Positions 10,101 through 21,739 of a stretch of DNA of 64,000 bases are shown here, one piece after another; position 1 is the first letter of the stretch, and each line of letters opens with the position of its first letter. This DNA comes from Meloidogyne chitwoodi. Taxonomy: Eukaryota > Nematoda > Chromadorea > Rhabditida > Meloidogynidae. The stretch covers positions 2,232,001-2,296,000 of the forward strand of contig JACZZP010000011.1 of NCBI GenBank assembly GCA_015183035.1. Direction: 5' to 3'. The translations under genes and the position numbers were made by a program. The notes below the pieces were generated by a model, which searched no databases, was not told the origin of the DNA, and worked only from the letters and a program-made list of their open reading frames with translations.

Positions 10101-11362
10101 AATAATTAAATTTATTACTTTGCAGCCGTAACATGCTAACACTCCATAATGCAACTTGGCATGACCCTGTGATAAAAAAAATTATTTTTTAATTTATAAG
10201 AAAAATTTAATTAATTTTTAAACTTAAAAAATAATAATAATAATAATAAAATTATTTATTTATTTATTTACATCTCCACAAACAGCACAAACAGCCGTTT
10301 GTCCTTCTCCTTTTACCAAATTTGTTGAAGTTGACGTGGACGGGGAAGTATTATTATTAGTATTTAATTGTTCCATTAAATTTTGTGAACAAGTTTCAGA
10401 ATTATTATGAGAATCACGTCTAATTCGATAAATTGGAGTTAATGTTTTGGATGAATATAAATTGCTATCTTCATTATTTTCATTATTAGAGTAGATTATA
10501 GGCATTTGAACATACTGAGAAGGCCTTTAAAAAGATTTTTTAATTTATTATTTTTTATTTAAATAAGTTGAGGATAAAACTTCAGACTTTTTCCCTTAAA
10601 ACAGAAAAGTAAATAGTCATTAATTATTTAAAACATATTAATAATTTTTAATTAAATTTAAAGATAAAATTTCCGACACAAAAAAATATTAAAAATTATA
10701 AAATGATAAAAAATTGAACGTTCATAATTCAATTGAAAAAAGTTAAAATGAGAGAAAATTGATCGAGAATTGTTTGCGAATATTTTGTAATCACAAGCGA
10801 TAAATATTAAAAAAAAGAAGAATGTGAATTGGTTATGAAAAGAATTTTAATAAATTTTATGTTTAATATACGTGTATTATTTTTTTTTAATTTTTAGAAA
10901 AAATAATAATTGAGCGATTAAATAAAGTTATTAATAAATCAAATAAATAAAATTAAATTTTAATAATTAATTTTATTTAAATAAATTTTTTCTTTCTTTT
11001 AAAAATAAAGAAATTTTTATTTAAAAAAATGTATAGAAAAAAATATATATTTTTCAAAAAATTTCTCACCTCACAATTTTGCTTTTAGTTAAATCATTAT
11101 TAAATGTTTGTGAGCTATCTCTCTGTGAAAAAGGCAACAAAACAACTAAAGGCCTTTCATTTTTTTCAATATTTTTAAATTTTTTATTATTATTTTGTTT
11201 AATTAAATTCATTTGATAAGAATTTTGACAATTTTGTGGTTCAAAATTTAATTCTTCATTGGTCACAGTTGTTGAATGAACAATAGTAAAAGATGTTTGA
11301 GGGAGCGTAGAGTAAAAAGAATCTTCTGAAGGCACAATTTCCTCCCAATAATCAAAATCCAT
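7114..11362 (-). CDS. Nuclear hormone receptor (supplementary/HNF4-related type)
   Basis: About fourteen exons join in phase from ATG at 11362 to TAA at 7116-7114. Exons 1-2 (11362-11070, 10524-10272) encode an Asn/Ser-rich N-terminal region. The C4 DNA-binding domain spans the end of exon 2 and three small exons (about 10165-9820). It has CAVCGD, HYGVLACYGCKGFFRR (P-box CYGCKG), a second finger starting YVCRFGNQC, then CRCCRFNRC and GMDPKAVRPDR. The ligand-binding domain follows (about 9045-7950): VDWVESLMELI, then NFSARTAQ, LDPNAKNVSEKAQ and a helix-12-like PLLNELF. A long Asn/Ser-rich tail ends the protein. The intron after NTSDK needs a GC donor (aag|gcataa) to keep the domain in frame. 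This should be a ligand-responsive or constitutive nuclear transcription factor; the exact orthologue cannot be named. Confidence 0.88.
8206..8480. repeat. ttccgg/ttttcggt-rich intron
   Basis: This receptor intron is filled with degenerate copies of ttttccggtt and aatgttttcagg, unlike the plain A/T introns around it. Related words occur at 9255-9530 and about 12230-13220. Confidence 0.6.
9255..9530. repeat. tttccggaaa interspersed repeat in receptor intron
   Basis: About ten copies of the palindromic word ttccgga are spaced by 20-30 bp of A/T sequence within one intron. The palindromic unit could be a protein-binding site or simply a degenerate minisatellite. Confidence 0.65.
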
Positions 11363-14300
11363 TTAAAACTTTTTTTTCCTAAAACCTAAAAAAATTAAAA
11401 TTTAAGGAAACAAATAAAGTTTTTATATAAACAAATAAATTTTTAAAATCAAATAAAACTTGACAAGAGAATATAAAATAAACATTAATATATAAAATAA
11501 ACTTTACGGAAAAAATAAAACCTTACGGGAAAAAAATAAAACTTGATGGAAACATTGCAATAAAAATATACAACTTTAAAGTTGTAATATGCAAAATATA
11601 TAATTTATAAAACTTGAATACAATAAAATAAAAAAGAGGCTGGAAAAAATCTTTTTTATTTTCACTAAACTACAATATTAAATACTAAAATAAAAATATT
11701 GTATTTTTAATACATAAAAATTTAGTATTAATAGTAGAAATAATAAAAATGTTGAATTATAAAGAGTGAACTTAATCCTTCCATTTTATTGCTGGTATAC
11801 TCAATCTCCCTTTGAGTACAGGAAAATATTTCAATAGAAATGCAAAAACTAAAATTTATATATTAAAAAAATATTTGAACTTATCAATTATTATTTGTTA
11901 GAAAATAAATAATGAAGTTAATATTGATTATTTATTTAATTAAATAATAAAATATGTTTCAAAAGGTGAGAATTAAATTCTATTTTAATTAAATTTTGAT
12001 TAATTAATCTTTTTTTTTTAAATTAACAATATAACTTTGTTTAAACATTTATTAGACTGTAAATATTTTACATTTTTTAAATATAAACAAAATGATTTAC
12101 ATAAATAAATTGATAATATAAAAATATTTTTGGAAATTTAATAATGGAAAAAATTATTATTTATCATTACTACTGAAAATAAAAGTAAAAGTTGTTAGAT
12201 ATTCAAGCGTAAATTTTAAGCAATAAAACAAGTTTTCCGGATAGTTTAATTTAAAGAAAAATATAAAGTTCAGGTTAAGTTTGTTTGAATATATATAAAT
12301 TGAAGTTTTCCGGTTAAGTTTTTGTTTTTTGAATATAAATTTAAGTTTTCCGGAAATTTATTTAAAAACCTTTTTAAAAATATATAAGTATATTTTTAAA
12401 GTACACAAAATAGTTTGAAATATACATATGTTAAAATTGTTAATAAAAATTTAAGTATATAGCGCAATCACTTAAGTACTTAAGTAGCTTTTCGAATGCT
12501 TTTTCTCTTTTTTTAAGTTTACAAAAAATGAAATACGTGTCATCCCTTTCTTTTATTTAAAAAAGAGAAAGTTTTTGGAACCTTTCAACTTCTTTTAAAT
12601 CATTTGGGAAAAGAAAAGTAAAAAAGCTTATATTGTATTTCACAGACAAGAATTATTCAACATTTTCAAGTGAAAAAAAAGAAAAAAGAGAGAAATCTAT
12701 TAAAAGATAAAGCAAAGTTTTAATTTTTAGAAATACATTCGCAATGAATTAGGCAAATATACATATAATGATAATAAATCAGTTTTTAAAAAATTAATTA
12801 TGTATGAATAAATTTCTTACTATTATATATTTTTAATTTAATTATTTAATTTAATTATTTAATTTTTAGATCGTAAAAATTAAATATTATTTTATGTCAA
12901 TAAAAAAGTAAAATAAAAAAGATTATATAAATATTTATATTTCCTTCTCTTTGTTGTGAAAAAAGCCATTTTCAGGATTTTGAAAATTATTGGCATTTTA
13001 CTGCCTAAAGAGAATTATTGACTTAATACAAGTATATGGGACTATTTTCAAGCCTTTGTGCGTTTAAGTTAAAAATGTAGGGCAAAATATAGGTGAAATA
13101 TAAATTTTTAATTGATCAAACTTTCCGGAAAGTTTTTACAATTTTCCGGAAACTTTTAATATTAATTTAAAATATTAATTAAACTTTGCGGAAAATTTCT
13201 TAAACTTAGTATGCTCAAGTTTATTTAAATTCCGGTTGTATTTTTATTTTTCTATTAGTGTTATTTATTGGTAAAATTGTTTTAAAATTCCCAATTTATT
13301 TTTAATTGCTTTGTCTCTAACACTCATAATATAATAGTTGAAAAAGAAAAGAGACATTTTTATCTGTTAATCTCAAAAATTTATTGGACATATTTTTGCG
13401 GATAAATTTTTCCGTTTTTTTTTCTTTTTAAAAATAAAAAGTAAAAATGTCCGCATTTATTTAACCCTTAAAAAGTGTAATAAAAATTAAAAATGAGTTC
13501 ACACTATTATTTTTATTGTTATTTTTTTTGGATGGGAAAATGGATAATAATAAAATAGAGGAAATGCGCAACGAATTAAATATTTTATTAAAAAATAAAA
13601 TAAAATTTTTATTTTATTGTATTTTTAAAAGGGGATTTATTTAAAAAAAATAATTTTTTTATTTAATAAAAATAAATTCTGAAAAAAATAAAATTAATCA
13701 AAAAAAGATAAGCGTCCTAAAAGTCTATAAAATTCATTCCTTTTACTAATAAAACCGATGAAAATAATTTTTTAAATTTTATTAACCATTAAATTATTTT
13801 TTATCATAAAAAATAAATTTTATGAATAAAACTGCAATTAAGCAATTTATCTCAAACTTAATTTATTATTTGCTTCATTTTATAACAAATTTATTAAATT
13901 GTAACAATTTAAGTAAAAAATTTATTCATAATTTTTTTTTATTTTTTTACAAAATTAATAACAATATTTTTTCAAAAAATAAAATAATTTGTTAAGTAAA
14001 ATATTTTAATAAAAATAATAAAATTAATGCTATGTAGATCTAAGAATATAGGAATTTTAAACATTGCTTCCTACACCACAAAAAAAATTTTTTTATTCTA
14101 AAATTTTTAATAAAATTTTCAGTAATTTTTAAATTCTGATATTTTATTTTTGTAATATTAAAAAAAATTTTTTTTTTTAATTTTTTGATTTTTATTTAGA
14201 TTTTTATTTGTGATAGTGAATGCAATGTTTAAATAAAAGGAGGTCAAATTAAGAAATTTTAAGATCATTTTTTAATTAATTGGATAAGAATACAATTAAT

Positions 14301-14645
14301 TTAATTAAAGAGAATTAATAGTGTCAAAAAATAAAAAACATTTAAAATTTCAAAAAATAAAAAAAATAATTTTTATATTGAATAAAAAAAGTTATTTTTA
14401 GACAAATTAATTTTTATCAATTTAAAATGTTTTTTTTTGGAATGGAAAAGTAACTCAATAAAAAATAGAAAAAGAATTTGAGGTGTCAAATAAAATTTTA
14501 TTTAAGTCAAGTTTTGAAAATAATAAATTAATACCAGATTACAATGTTGAGAAGATGTTTAGATCAAAAGTCATACAAACAAACAAACAAAAACAAACAA
14601 TTCACTCAAACCGAACAGAAATTTAATGAAGAGTATAAGAGAAAT
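11363..14645. other. 3.3-kb AT-rich intergenic region, no gene seen
   Basis: Long A/T stretches in all frames, with scattered tttccgg words at about 12230-12360 and 13110-13240. I find no convincing exon, RNA gene or inverted-repeat element. The part next to 11363 presumably holds the nuclear-receptor promoter. Confidence 0.5.
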
Positions 14646-15447
14646 TTATTGTTTGTCACCACCGCTATCCTTCTTTGTCTCTTCCTCCAACTTTAACATT
14701 TTGGCGTGTTTTGGAGATCGCTTATGACGCGACCAGTTGCCTGAAGTTATTTCTTCGTCACAAGGCTGACAGTGTTTTTTTGGTGACGAACTTATCGAAC
14801 GTACAAGTTTACGTTTGCCTAAATTTGAAAAAAATTTGACTAAAAAATAATTTAAATTTTCTAAATCTAATTTCAAAGTTATTAAAATTAATTATTCAAA
14901 TTAAAAAAAAACCTGATGCCGAAGAAGTTGCTACCAAAATATTCGTTCCAGAAGCAGAAGTACCGGGTCCAGAAATATCTATAAATAAAATTACAATTAA
15001 TAAAATTCAAAAAATTAAATTAAAATTGGTTAGTTTTAGTGTTTTTAATACCCTTAATTCCTTCTCCACTTGAGTCCTTCGGTCCAAGAAAAGTACGGAG
15101 CTCTCTGACACGCATTGTACTTGATACTATCTGTTCGTTCAACAAACGGTTCCAATCTAATGCCTGTTGATCATACAAACGATTCCTGGCTATGGCTTGT
15201 TCATCATACAACATTTTCCTGGCTAAGTCCTGTTCGCTTAACAAACGCTTTAGAGCAGCATTGGCTTCAATTTCTCCTTCAAGATGAACCACAGTTTTTG
15301 AAAGATGATCACGAGCACTAAACTCTTGAAAAAATGTATTTAGGTCGGCAATAGGTTCACCCTCCTTGACCTGAAATTAAAAATTTTCTTTTTTTTTTTA
15401 ATTTTTAGATCCCTTACATTTTGTTTTTGAGAAGAAGACGAGTCCAT
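14646..15447 (-). CDS. Coiled-coil / C2H2 zinc-finger protein, family copy A
   Basis: Exons start at ATG 15447 (MDSSSSQKQN), then about 15372-15052, 14982-14914 and 14821-14646. The central exon is a charged coiled coil with a near-repeat of about ten residues (LSEQDLARKMLYDEQAIARNR...). The C-terminal exon begins GKRK and holds one finger, CQPC then HKRSPKH (C-x2-C-x11-H-x6-H), like the single fingers of RNA- or DNA-binding U1C/matrin-type proteins. A Ser/Gly-rich join (SASG|GKRK) in phase 1 recurs in copies B, C and D, marking one gene family with conserved tail architecture and very different N-terminal halves. It lies just downstream of F-box copy 1 on the same strand. The function is unknown; nuclear location is plausible. 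Confidence 0.7.
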
Positions 15448-16128
15448 TACGGAGATATAAATAAGTTAAATTTATTAGATTTTAATGATAGGTTTCTATA
15501 AAATTTATTTAAATAAAAACGGTAATTTATTAATTAACTCATTTTATTGATTTAATGATGTAAAAAGTTTTCTCTCTAAAAAGAGAAAAAACAAAGAAAA
15601 CATTGACCTCTTCTCTCACTGTCTGTATGCAGTCTTTTTTATTAATCACTCTATTTTTCCCTTGTCCACTCTTTTCCGTGTACCGATATCTCGGAAAAAC
15701 GACATTTCGGTAAACGGCCAAAAATTAAACTTTTTTAACTTTTGGTCGTTTTAGTGCCAATAAAATGATGAAAAGGACGAAATTTCTTTAATTTTTACAA
15801 ATTTGTAATGCATCGGCAACAGCATTTTAGTAGTATAAATGTCACTCGTTTAGTAAAATTGTACCAAAATTTATGAGTTTGACCGGAGATGTCCAAAAAC
15901 CTTTTTTCTTCTATTATACAATCAATTTTTAATTGTTCTCTTGCATATTTTATAACATTATGCCAAAAAAATAAATTAAAAATAAAATTTTAAAAATTTA
16001 AGATAAACTCAGGATTTGGTACCTCGAACAATCCGATCCGTTACCGATTAATTTCTCTTTTTTTTTTATTTTATAAATAATTATTACTTATACAAAAAAT
16101 AAAGAAAAATTAAAAAATTAAAGATTAC

Positions 16129-16637
16129 CTTCATTTTTTTAAAATTTTCTCCAACAAAAGAATAAACTATTCCAGAAGAAGTTAAAATATTTTTAGCAGA
16201 TTTATGCCAATATTTTCTAAATTGTTCATCATCTTTTTCCATTTTTTTGTTTTTTAAACTGCAAAATATTTTTGAATAATTAAAAAAATAGTTTATTTTA
16301 TTTATGCTTGAATCTAATAATTTTTTTAAATCTGAACGATTAATAACAGCTAAAATAGGCTGCGCCCAAACGAGGTATATCATAAATAATATTTAAATAT
16401 TATTTTAGGCTTTTTAAAAATTTATTTAAAATTCGGAAATGATTTTAATTGTTTTTTAGAGGAAATATAATTTTTTTTAATCCAATTTAATTTTAAATTA
16501 ATTTACCATATTTTAAAATGATTTAGAGGAATATAACTAGCTGTTTTAAATATATTAACAAGTAATTCAATAGGTAAAGATTTTATTTGTTTTTTTGTTG
16601 ATTTTATTATTAAATTATTATTATTTTGTTGTTCCAT
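16129..16637 (-). CDS. F-box protein, cluster copy 1
   Basis: Exon 1 (16637-16507) begins MEQQNNNN and carries an F-box core, SLPIELLVNIFKTASYIPL, the part that binds Skp1 in SCF ubiquitin ligases. Exon 2 (16258-16129) joins in phase 2 and encodes a basic stretch (KNKKMEKDD), then RKYWHKSAKNIL and FVGENFKKMK. It ends exactly at a GT donor in phase 0, as in all four copies. No substrate-binding repeats follow. Unless unseen exons exist or it splices onward into the neighbouring zinc-finger gene, the protein is a short F-box-only product of about 90-100 residues. All four copies keep open frames. Confidence 0.65.
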
Positions 16638-16654
16638 TTTTTAAAATATTTTTT

Positions 16655-16860
16655 GAAATTTGAAAATTTTTAGGTCAATAAATGGTTAGGAAATATGCTT
16701 ACACATATACTGGTCTACATATACATACATGTTGGAAATCAATAGTGTATGTGTAATTTGGTTATTGGGGAAAATAAAATAAAAACGTCCTTCCCTTCCC
16801 CGCCATCTTTATAAAAGCCAAAATATCAACTATTTAAATAGACAAAAATATTTATTTACA
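16655..16860 (-). promoter_or_regulatory. Shared promoter-side block of F-box copy 1
   Basis: About 200 bp upstream of the ATG are conserved in the other F-box copies (21385-21600, 27573-27761, 31440-31654). They contain acatgttggaaatcaatagt, cttccccgccat and a caactatttaaatagacaaa segment. Conservation outside coding sequence reflects recent duplication and probably includes the promoter. Confidence 0.6.
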
Positions 16861-17559
16861 TATTTTTATTACCTAATTTACTAAAAAACTCAAGAAGGCG
16901 AAAAAAAAACATCAGAAACTTATAAACTTAAAAATTGTAACAAGAATACTCATATTCAATCATATTTTTTTCTACGCTTCTTGATAGCAATAATGACATT
17001 TATGAAAAGTTGTATAATTTAAAAAATTATATAAAAAATAAAGAAAACAAAATTGGTCAACAATGTGTAATATTTTGCTAAAAATTTCTAGCAAAAAAGG
17101 GTCTATTTATTTATAAGTTAAAAAAAACTTAACATCAGTAGAAAATTTGCTTAAAAAAATCTGTAAAAAATTCATTCCATTTCCATAATTTTTTTACATT
17201 TTCTACTAGTATTTTTAAAATATTATAGAAAATCCATAAATTAAGAATATATAAAACATTTTTAAAATTAATATTTTTTTAATCTTAAAAGTTAAAATTT
17301 TCAATAAAACTTTTAACTTTATTTACTGAAAAATTATATTGTAACGGGAAATATCGTTTGTTTTTATTGATTAAAAAAAAAAAGATTTTATGGATAAGAA
17401 TACTTTTTTGTCAAAAAGAGTATAAAAATAGGTATTAGAAAAATGAGATTTTTTGTTAAAAGATCAACAGTCAATAAACAAATAATACCTGAGAAAAATA
17501 GAGATAATTTTTAATTGAAAGTCAAAACAATCTTTTCTTTTTCTTACAATTAGTCCATT

Positions 17560-18350
17560 TTATTGATCCATTGGAGGAGAAGTTCTCGGAATAATCATCG
17601 CCTCTTTTTCAGAAGTTATCTTATGAAGATTCACCAGATCTATATGACCGTCTGACTTTAAATGACGACCTTTGCTATTCAGAAGCATTGTCTTTTCACA
17701 AATCTCACAAGTCCATTCTGGTTCTGAACTGGCCTTTCTTTTTAATCCCGTTTTCTTCGCTTAAATAAATAAAATAATTAGTTTAGATATTTCTAACTAA
17801 TTAAAAAATTTAAACAAGTTCAATTTTAATTAACTTAATAATCGAAAAAAAAATATCTAGACTCATATTTACAAAAATCTGCATTTTTTATCCCGAAAAT
17901 AAAGTCAACAAAATAAAACTATGTTTAAATTTTAAAATAATTAAAGAAGAATACCCGAAGCGGAAGTGCCTTCCATTTTATCCTCATTTGCAATGAACTC
18001 ATTTGCTTCAATTAGCAATTTGTTGGTCTCCTCCAATTCTTGGTCGGTCGCCTCAATTTCCAGGTCGTTCTTCTCCAAAGTTATGTCAATCTTTTCCAAA
18101 GTTTCCTTGATTTTCTTTATCTGTTCTTTATTATTTTTATTTTCCTCTTTTTGTATTTTATTCTTCTCCAGTTGTATTTTATTTTTGTTTAATTGGATTG
18201 TTAATTTTTGAATAATTTTACTTTTAGGATCTTGCAGGTCTTTCTGTTTGTCATCAGTTTCACCCAACTGTAAAAAGTTAAAAAAATTTTTTTTTGGAAT
18301 TAATAGTTAAAAAAAATACTTACAACTATTTTTGTTGGCATGTCAGACAT
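17560..18350 (-). CDS. Coiled-coil / C2H2 zinc-finger protein, family copy B
   Basis: Exon 1 starts at ATG 18350 (MSDMPTKIV). Exon 2 (about 18268-17956) is an almost pure Lys/Glu/Asn/Ile/Leu coiled coil of about 100 residues with repeats such as NKIQLEKNKIQ and LEKNDLEIE. It ends EGTSASG. Exon 3 (17760-17560) opens AKKTGLKRK and has one finger, CEIC then HLKSDGH (C-x2-C-x11-H-x5-H), before a TAA at 17562-17560. The exon layout and splice phases match copies A, C and D. It sits between F-box copies 1 and 2 in the same orientation. The frame is intact; the role is unknown. Confidence 0.68.
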
Positions 18351-18935
18351 GATTAAAGTCTTAAGAGTAAAATATTGTTTTGTATTTACTAAAAACTAAT
18401 GTTTAATTAAATTATTATAATTAAATATTTTGCATAAATAAAAAAATATTAATAAATCAATTCAAAAGGAATAATTTGAATTTTTTCTCTTAAAAAAAGA
18501 AGAAAAAGAGAAGAATGTTTATGGGAAAATGAGTTAATTTTTCCTTTTACATCCAAAGGTTATTTATTGATTTATATCTCTTACCGCAATTTAAAAGAGA
18601 TGGAGATGGGTTGGAGTCAGTTCGGTACCGCCAGTTCAGTCCCAGTTCAAACGGGACAGTTCAGTACCATTAAACATATACATTTTGGGAAAACACAGGT
18701 ACTTAACTTACGGTAGTGAACTGGCTGTATTGAACTTGTTGTATTGAACGATCCGTTTCGGGAGAAAATTTTAATTTTTTCGATATTTTTTACAAAATTC
18801 TTTAATTTTCAAAAAATATTTATTAAATAATTTTTCTTTTTTTTTAAATTAATTAAAAAAATATATGTATAAATTTTGTAAATATTAGATATTTTTGATG
18901 TAGAAGGTATTATAGTTGATTTGATTTTTTGGTAA

Positions 18936-19553
18936 AATTTCGGTATTTGCCCACCTCCCAAAACAAAACAATGTATATGTCATTCGAAAGAGCTCGTCAA
19001 GCTGGGTCGAACGACACCAAAATTAGCCCGCGGTCTCAATTCTGGGGCGAGATACAGGTCCCCGAAAATTGAAAAACAATAGGGGGAGTAAGCTCATTTG
19101 AGGTGATTACCGAGGCTGCAATTAAATTATTTTCGCTGAATTAATTATTTTGTTGTAATTTGCGCAGAGAATGATGCACGTACCAAAAGCCAACCAGAGA
19201 TGGGCCCCCAAATGAAGAAGTCATAAAACACTCTCCAATAGGTCCAAGTTTGGCGTGTTTCCAGCAAATTTCGATCCTTCATAACTTTGTTCAAAATCGT
19301 CAATCAAGACGATTTTGGTCTCATTCAATAGGTCTCGAAGAGACCTATTGAATTAGCTATCATACTCATATTCGAATTTTTCACCCCGAAAAGAGCTTGG
19401 TCCCCCCTATGGTTTTTCAAGTTTCAGGGGGCTGTATCTTTCCCCAGAATTGAGACCGCGGGCTAATTTTGTGTCGTTCGACTCAGCTTGACGAGCTCTT
19501 TCGAACGACATATACATTGTTTTGTTTTGGGAGGTGGGCAAATACCGAAATTT
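18936..19553. mobile_element. Long-TIR non-autonomous element (~150-bp TIRs)
   Basis: The first and last ~150 bp are inverted copies: aaatttcggtatttgcccac on the left and its complement on the right, including a gagctcgtcaagct segment and a cgcgggctaatttt segment. The core has a small palindrome, aataggtctcgaagagaccta. There is no ORF. GC content is well above the flanks. It lies between F-box copy 2 and zinc-finger copy B. Confidence 0.8.
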
Positions 19554-19656
19554 TTTGGATTTTTTATAAAAATCCAAAAAAAATTTTTATAACAAGTTTT
19601 AAATTTGTTACTATTAAAAAATAATTTGTTTAAATTATTTTGAAAAATTCTTTTAC

Positions 19657-21367
19657 CTTCATTTTTTTAAAATTTTCTCCAACAAAAAAGTAAACTATTC
19701 CAGAAGAGATTAAAATATTTTTAGCAAATTTATGCCAATATTTTCTAAATTGTTCATCTTTTTCCATTTTTTTGTTTTTTAAACTGTAAAATATTTTTTG
19801 AAATAAAATTATGAATACAGTAATGTGCAAAAGTTTATGCCGCGACACCTCACATTTAATTAAATCAATATAGCTCGAGAAAAAAAGGGACTACAATTAA
19901 ATTATTTATATATTAATTAAGGCCAGTTCTTATATTTATAATATTTAAAAAAGTTTTTCCAAAACTTACATTGATCAACAATTCTACCCGTTGAAAGATG
20001 TGTACTCCCTTTTTTGGGTGAGCAAAAGTTTATGCCGCGATTTATTTCACCCATTTAAAATTTAGAGAAAAATTTAGGCTCATTAGAAAGAGAATTAAAT
20101 TTTCTACAAGAAACACTTTGACAGATTTTTCAAAAAAAAATTGTCCTTGGAGAAGAGATAGTTTGAATTGCGAATACACAAAAAATACCCTGAAAAGAGG
20201 TAATTTTGACAAAACCCATGTTCAAGGGTGAATGTCTCGACGAAGGAATTTTTTGGAGAAATAAGACCAAGTACATCATGTAGCAAATTTTATGGCTTTT
20301 CAACCCATAATTCAAAATTTTTCAGAATTTAGTCTAAGTGATCGAAAAATTTTTTTAAGTGTAAAAATCTTTTTTCCGTTGATTTTTGACTTAACATATC
20401 TCGTCTCTGGAAAGTGTTTGAACAATAATTTTTTCAGTATTCTTCCTCATATCAATAAGGAAGTTCAACAAAAATTTTTTGAATTTTTCTCTACATTTTA
20501 AATGGGTGAAATAAATCGCGGCATAACCTTTTGCTCACCCAAAAAAGGGAGTACACATCTTTCAACGGGTAGAATTGTTGATCAATGTAAGTTTTGGAAA
20601 AACTTTTTTAAATATTATAAATATAAGAACTGGCCTTAATTAATATATAAATAATTTAATTGTATCCATTTTTTCTCGAGCTATATTGATTTAATTAAAT
20701 GTGAGGTGTCGCGACATAAACTTTTGCACATTACTGTATGATTACTAAATTTGGTACTTGTCGGTTATGCCACACCCCCAGTTCGGTGCCAAAATTTGAG
20801 TGTCAAAGTTAAGTTTAATGCATTAATATTTAAATTATGTTGGTGGAATATATTCTCTTATCGTACAGTTTTGAAAAACTGCAGCATTTGCTTCATCAGG
20901 ACATTCTACCATTAGTGTGTCGTATTTATAAGGCATTTTATTGTAATATTTTATTTTGTTTATACCTATACTTGCTTAACAGCCAACAATCATCAAAAAA
21001 AACAAAAATGCGGATTATAATTTAAATATTAATGCATTAAAAGTATTCGTTTGACACTCAAATTTTGGCACCGAACTGGGGTGGGGTGTGGCATAACCGA
21101 CAAGTACCATAAATTTTACTTTAGAAATAAAAACTTTTAAGAAAATAAAAATTTTATTTAATAATTTTGTGATTGCCAACAAAAAACAATTTTATTCCAA
21201 AAATTATTAAATTAATAAAAAAAATTTTAATTTTACCATATTTTAAAATCATTTAGAGGAATATAACTAGCTGTTTTAAATATATTAACAAGTAATTCAA
21301 TAGGTAAAGATTTTATTTGTTTTTTTGTTGATTTTATTATTAAATTATTATTATTTTGTTGTTCCAT
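19657..21367 (-). CDS. F-box protein, cluster copy 2 (intron carries two transposons)
   Basis: Exon 1 (21367-21237) encodes the same F-box core as copy 1. Exon 2 (19783-19657) encodes KNKKMEKDEQFRKYWHKFAKNIL and onward to FKKMK, ending at a phase-0 GT. The intron between them is 1.45 kb rather than about 0.25 kb because it contains a Tc1/mariner-type MITE (19818-20736) and a Merlin-like element (20753-21108). Both exons and splice sites are still intact, so the gene could still be spliced. Confidence 0.6.
19818..20736. mobile_element. Tc1/mariner-type long-TIR element
   Basis: The ends are cagtaatgtgcaaaagttta and its inverted copy, flanked by TA on both sides (19816-19817, 20737-20738). The inverted repeats extend about 250 bp, with an inner repeated motif (gcaaaagtttatgccgcga). 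The core has no transposase similarity. It is inserted in the intron of F-box copy 2. Confidence 0.85.
20753..21108 (-). mobile_element. Merlin-like transposon, internally deleted copy 1
   Basis: The terminal inverted repeat is ggtacttgtcggttatgcca, with 8-bp flanks ctaaattt (20745-20752) and ataaattt (21109-21116), a 7/8 match. On the minus strand it keeps the start of a transposase, MPYKYDTLMVECPDEANAA, then the body is missing. This N-terminal type (ECPDE...FFQNCGLL) resembles ISXO2/Merlin transposases, which also make 8-bp duplications. Confidence 0.75.
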
Positions 21368-21384
21368 TTTTTTAAATATTTTTT

Positions 21385-21600
21385 GAAATTTGAAAATTTT
21401 TAGGTCAATAAATGGTTAGGAAATATGCTTACACATATACTGGTCTACATATTACATGTTGGAAATCAATAGTGTATGTGTAATTTGGTTATTGGGGAAA
21501 ATAAAATAAAAACGTCCTTCCCCTCCCCGCCATCTGTAATAAGATCCAAAATATCAACTATTTAAATAGACAAAAATATTTAAGACAAAAATATTTATTT
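21385..21600 (-). promoter_or_regulatory. Shared promoter-side block of F-box copy 2
   Basis: The block upstream of the ATG is almost identical to that of copy 1 (acatgttggaaatcaatagt, ccctccccgccatc), with a short tandem duplication of gacaaaaatattta. Confidence 0.6.
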
Positions 21601-21739
21601 TTATTAATTTATTAATATTATTTAAATAATATTAAGCTATATATGTATTAAAATCACTTCGAATTCTTGGAATATAAAAATATTGACTTCCACTGCCCAG
21701 TTCAGTGCTAGAAAATAAAAATATTAAAAAAATAAATAT

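Noticed and set aside
16258..16383. Extra N-terminal reading (MIYLVWAQPILAVI...) joined to F-box exon 2 of copy 1
   Set aside because: It reads through the intron; the acceptor ttttgcag and phase-2 join to the F-box exon are conserved in the other copies.
18600..18770. gttcagt/cagttca repeated words upstream of zinc-finger copy B
   Set aside because: Suggestive of a degraded MITE but neither ends nor target duplication could be fixed.
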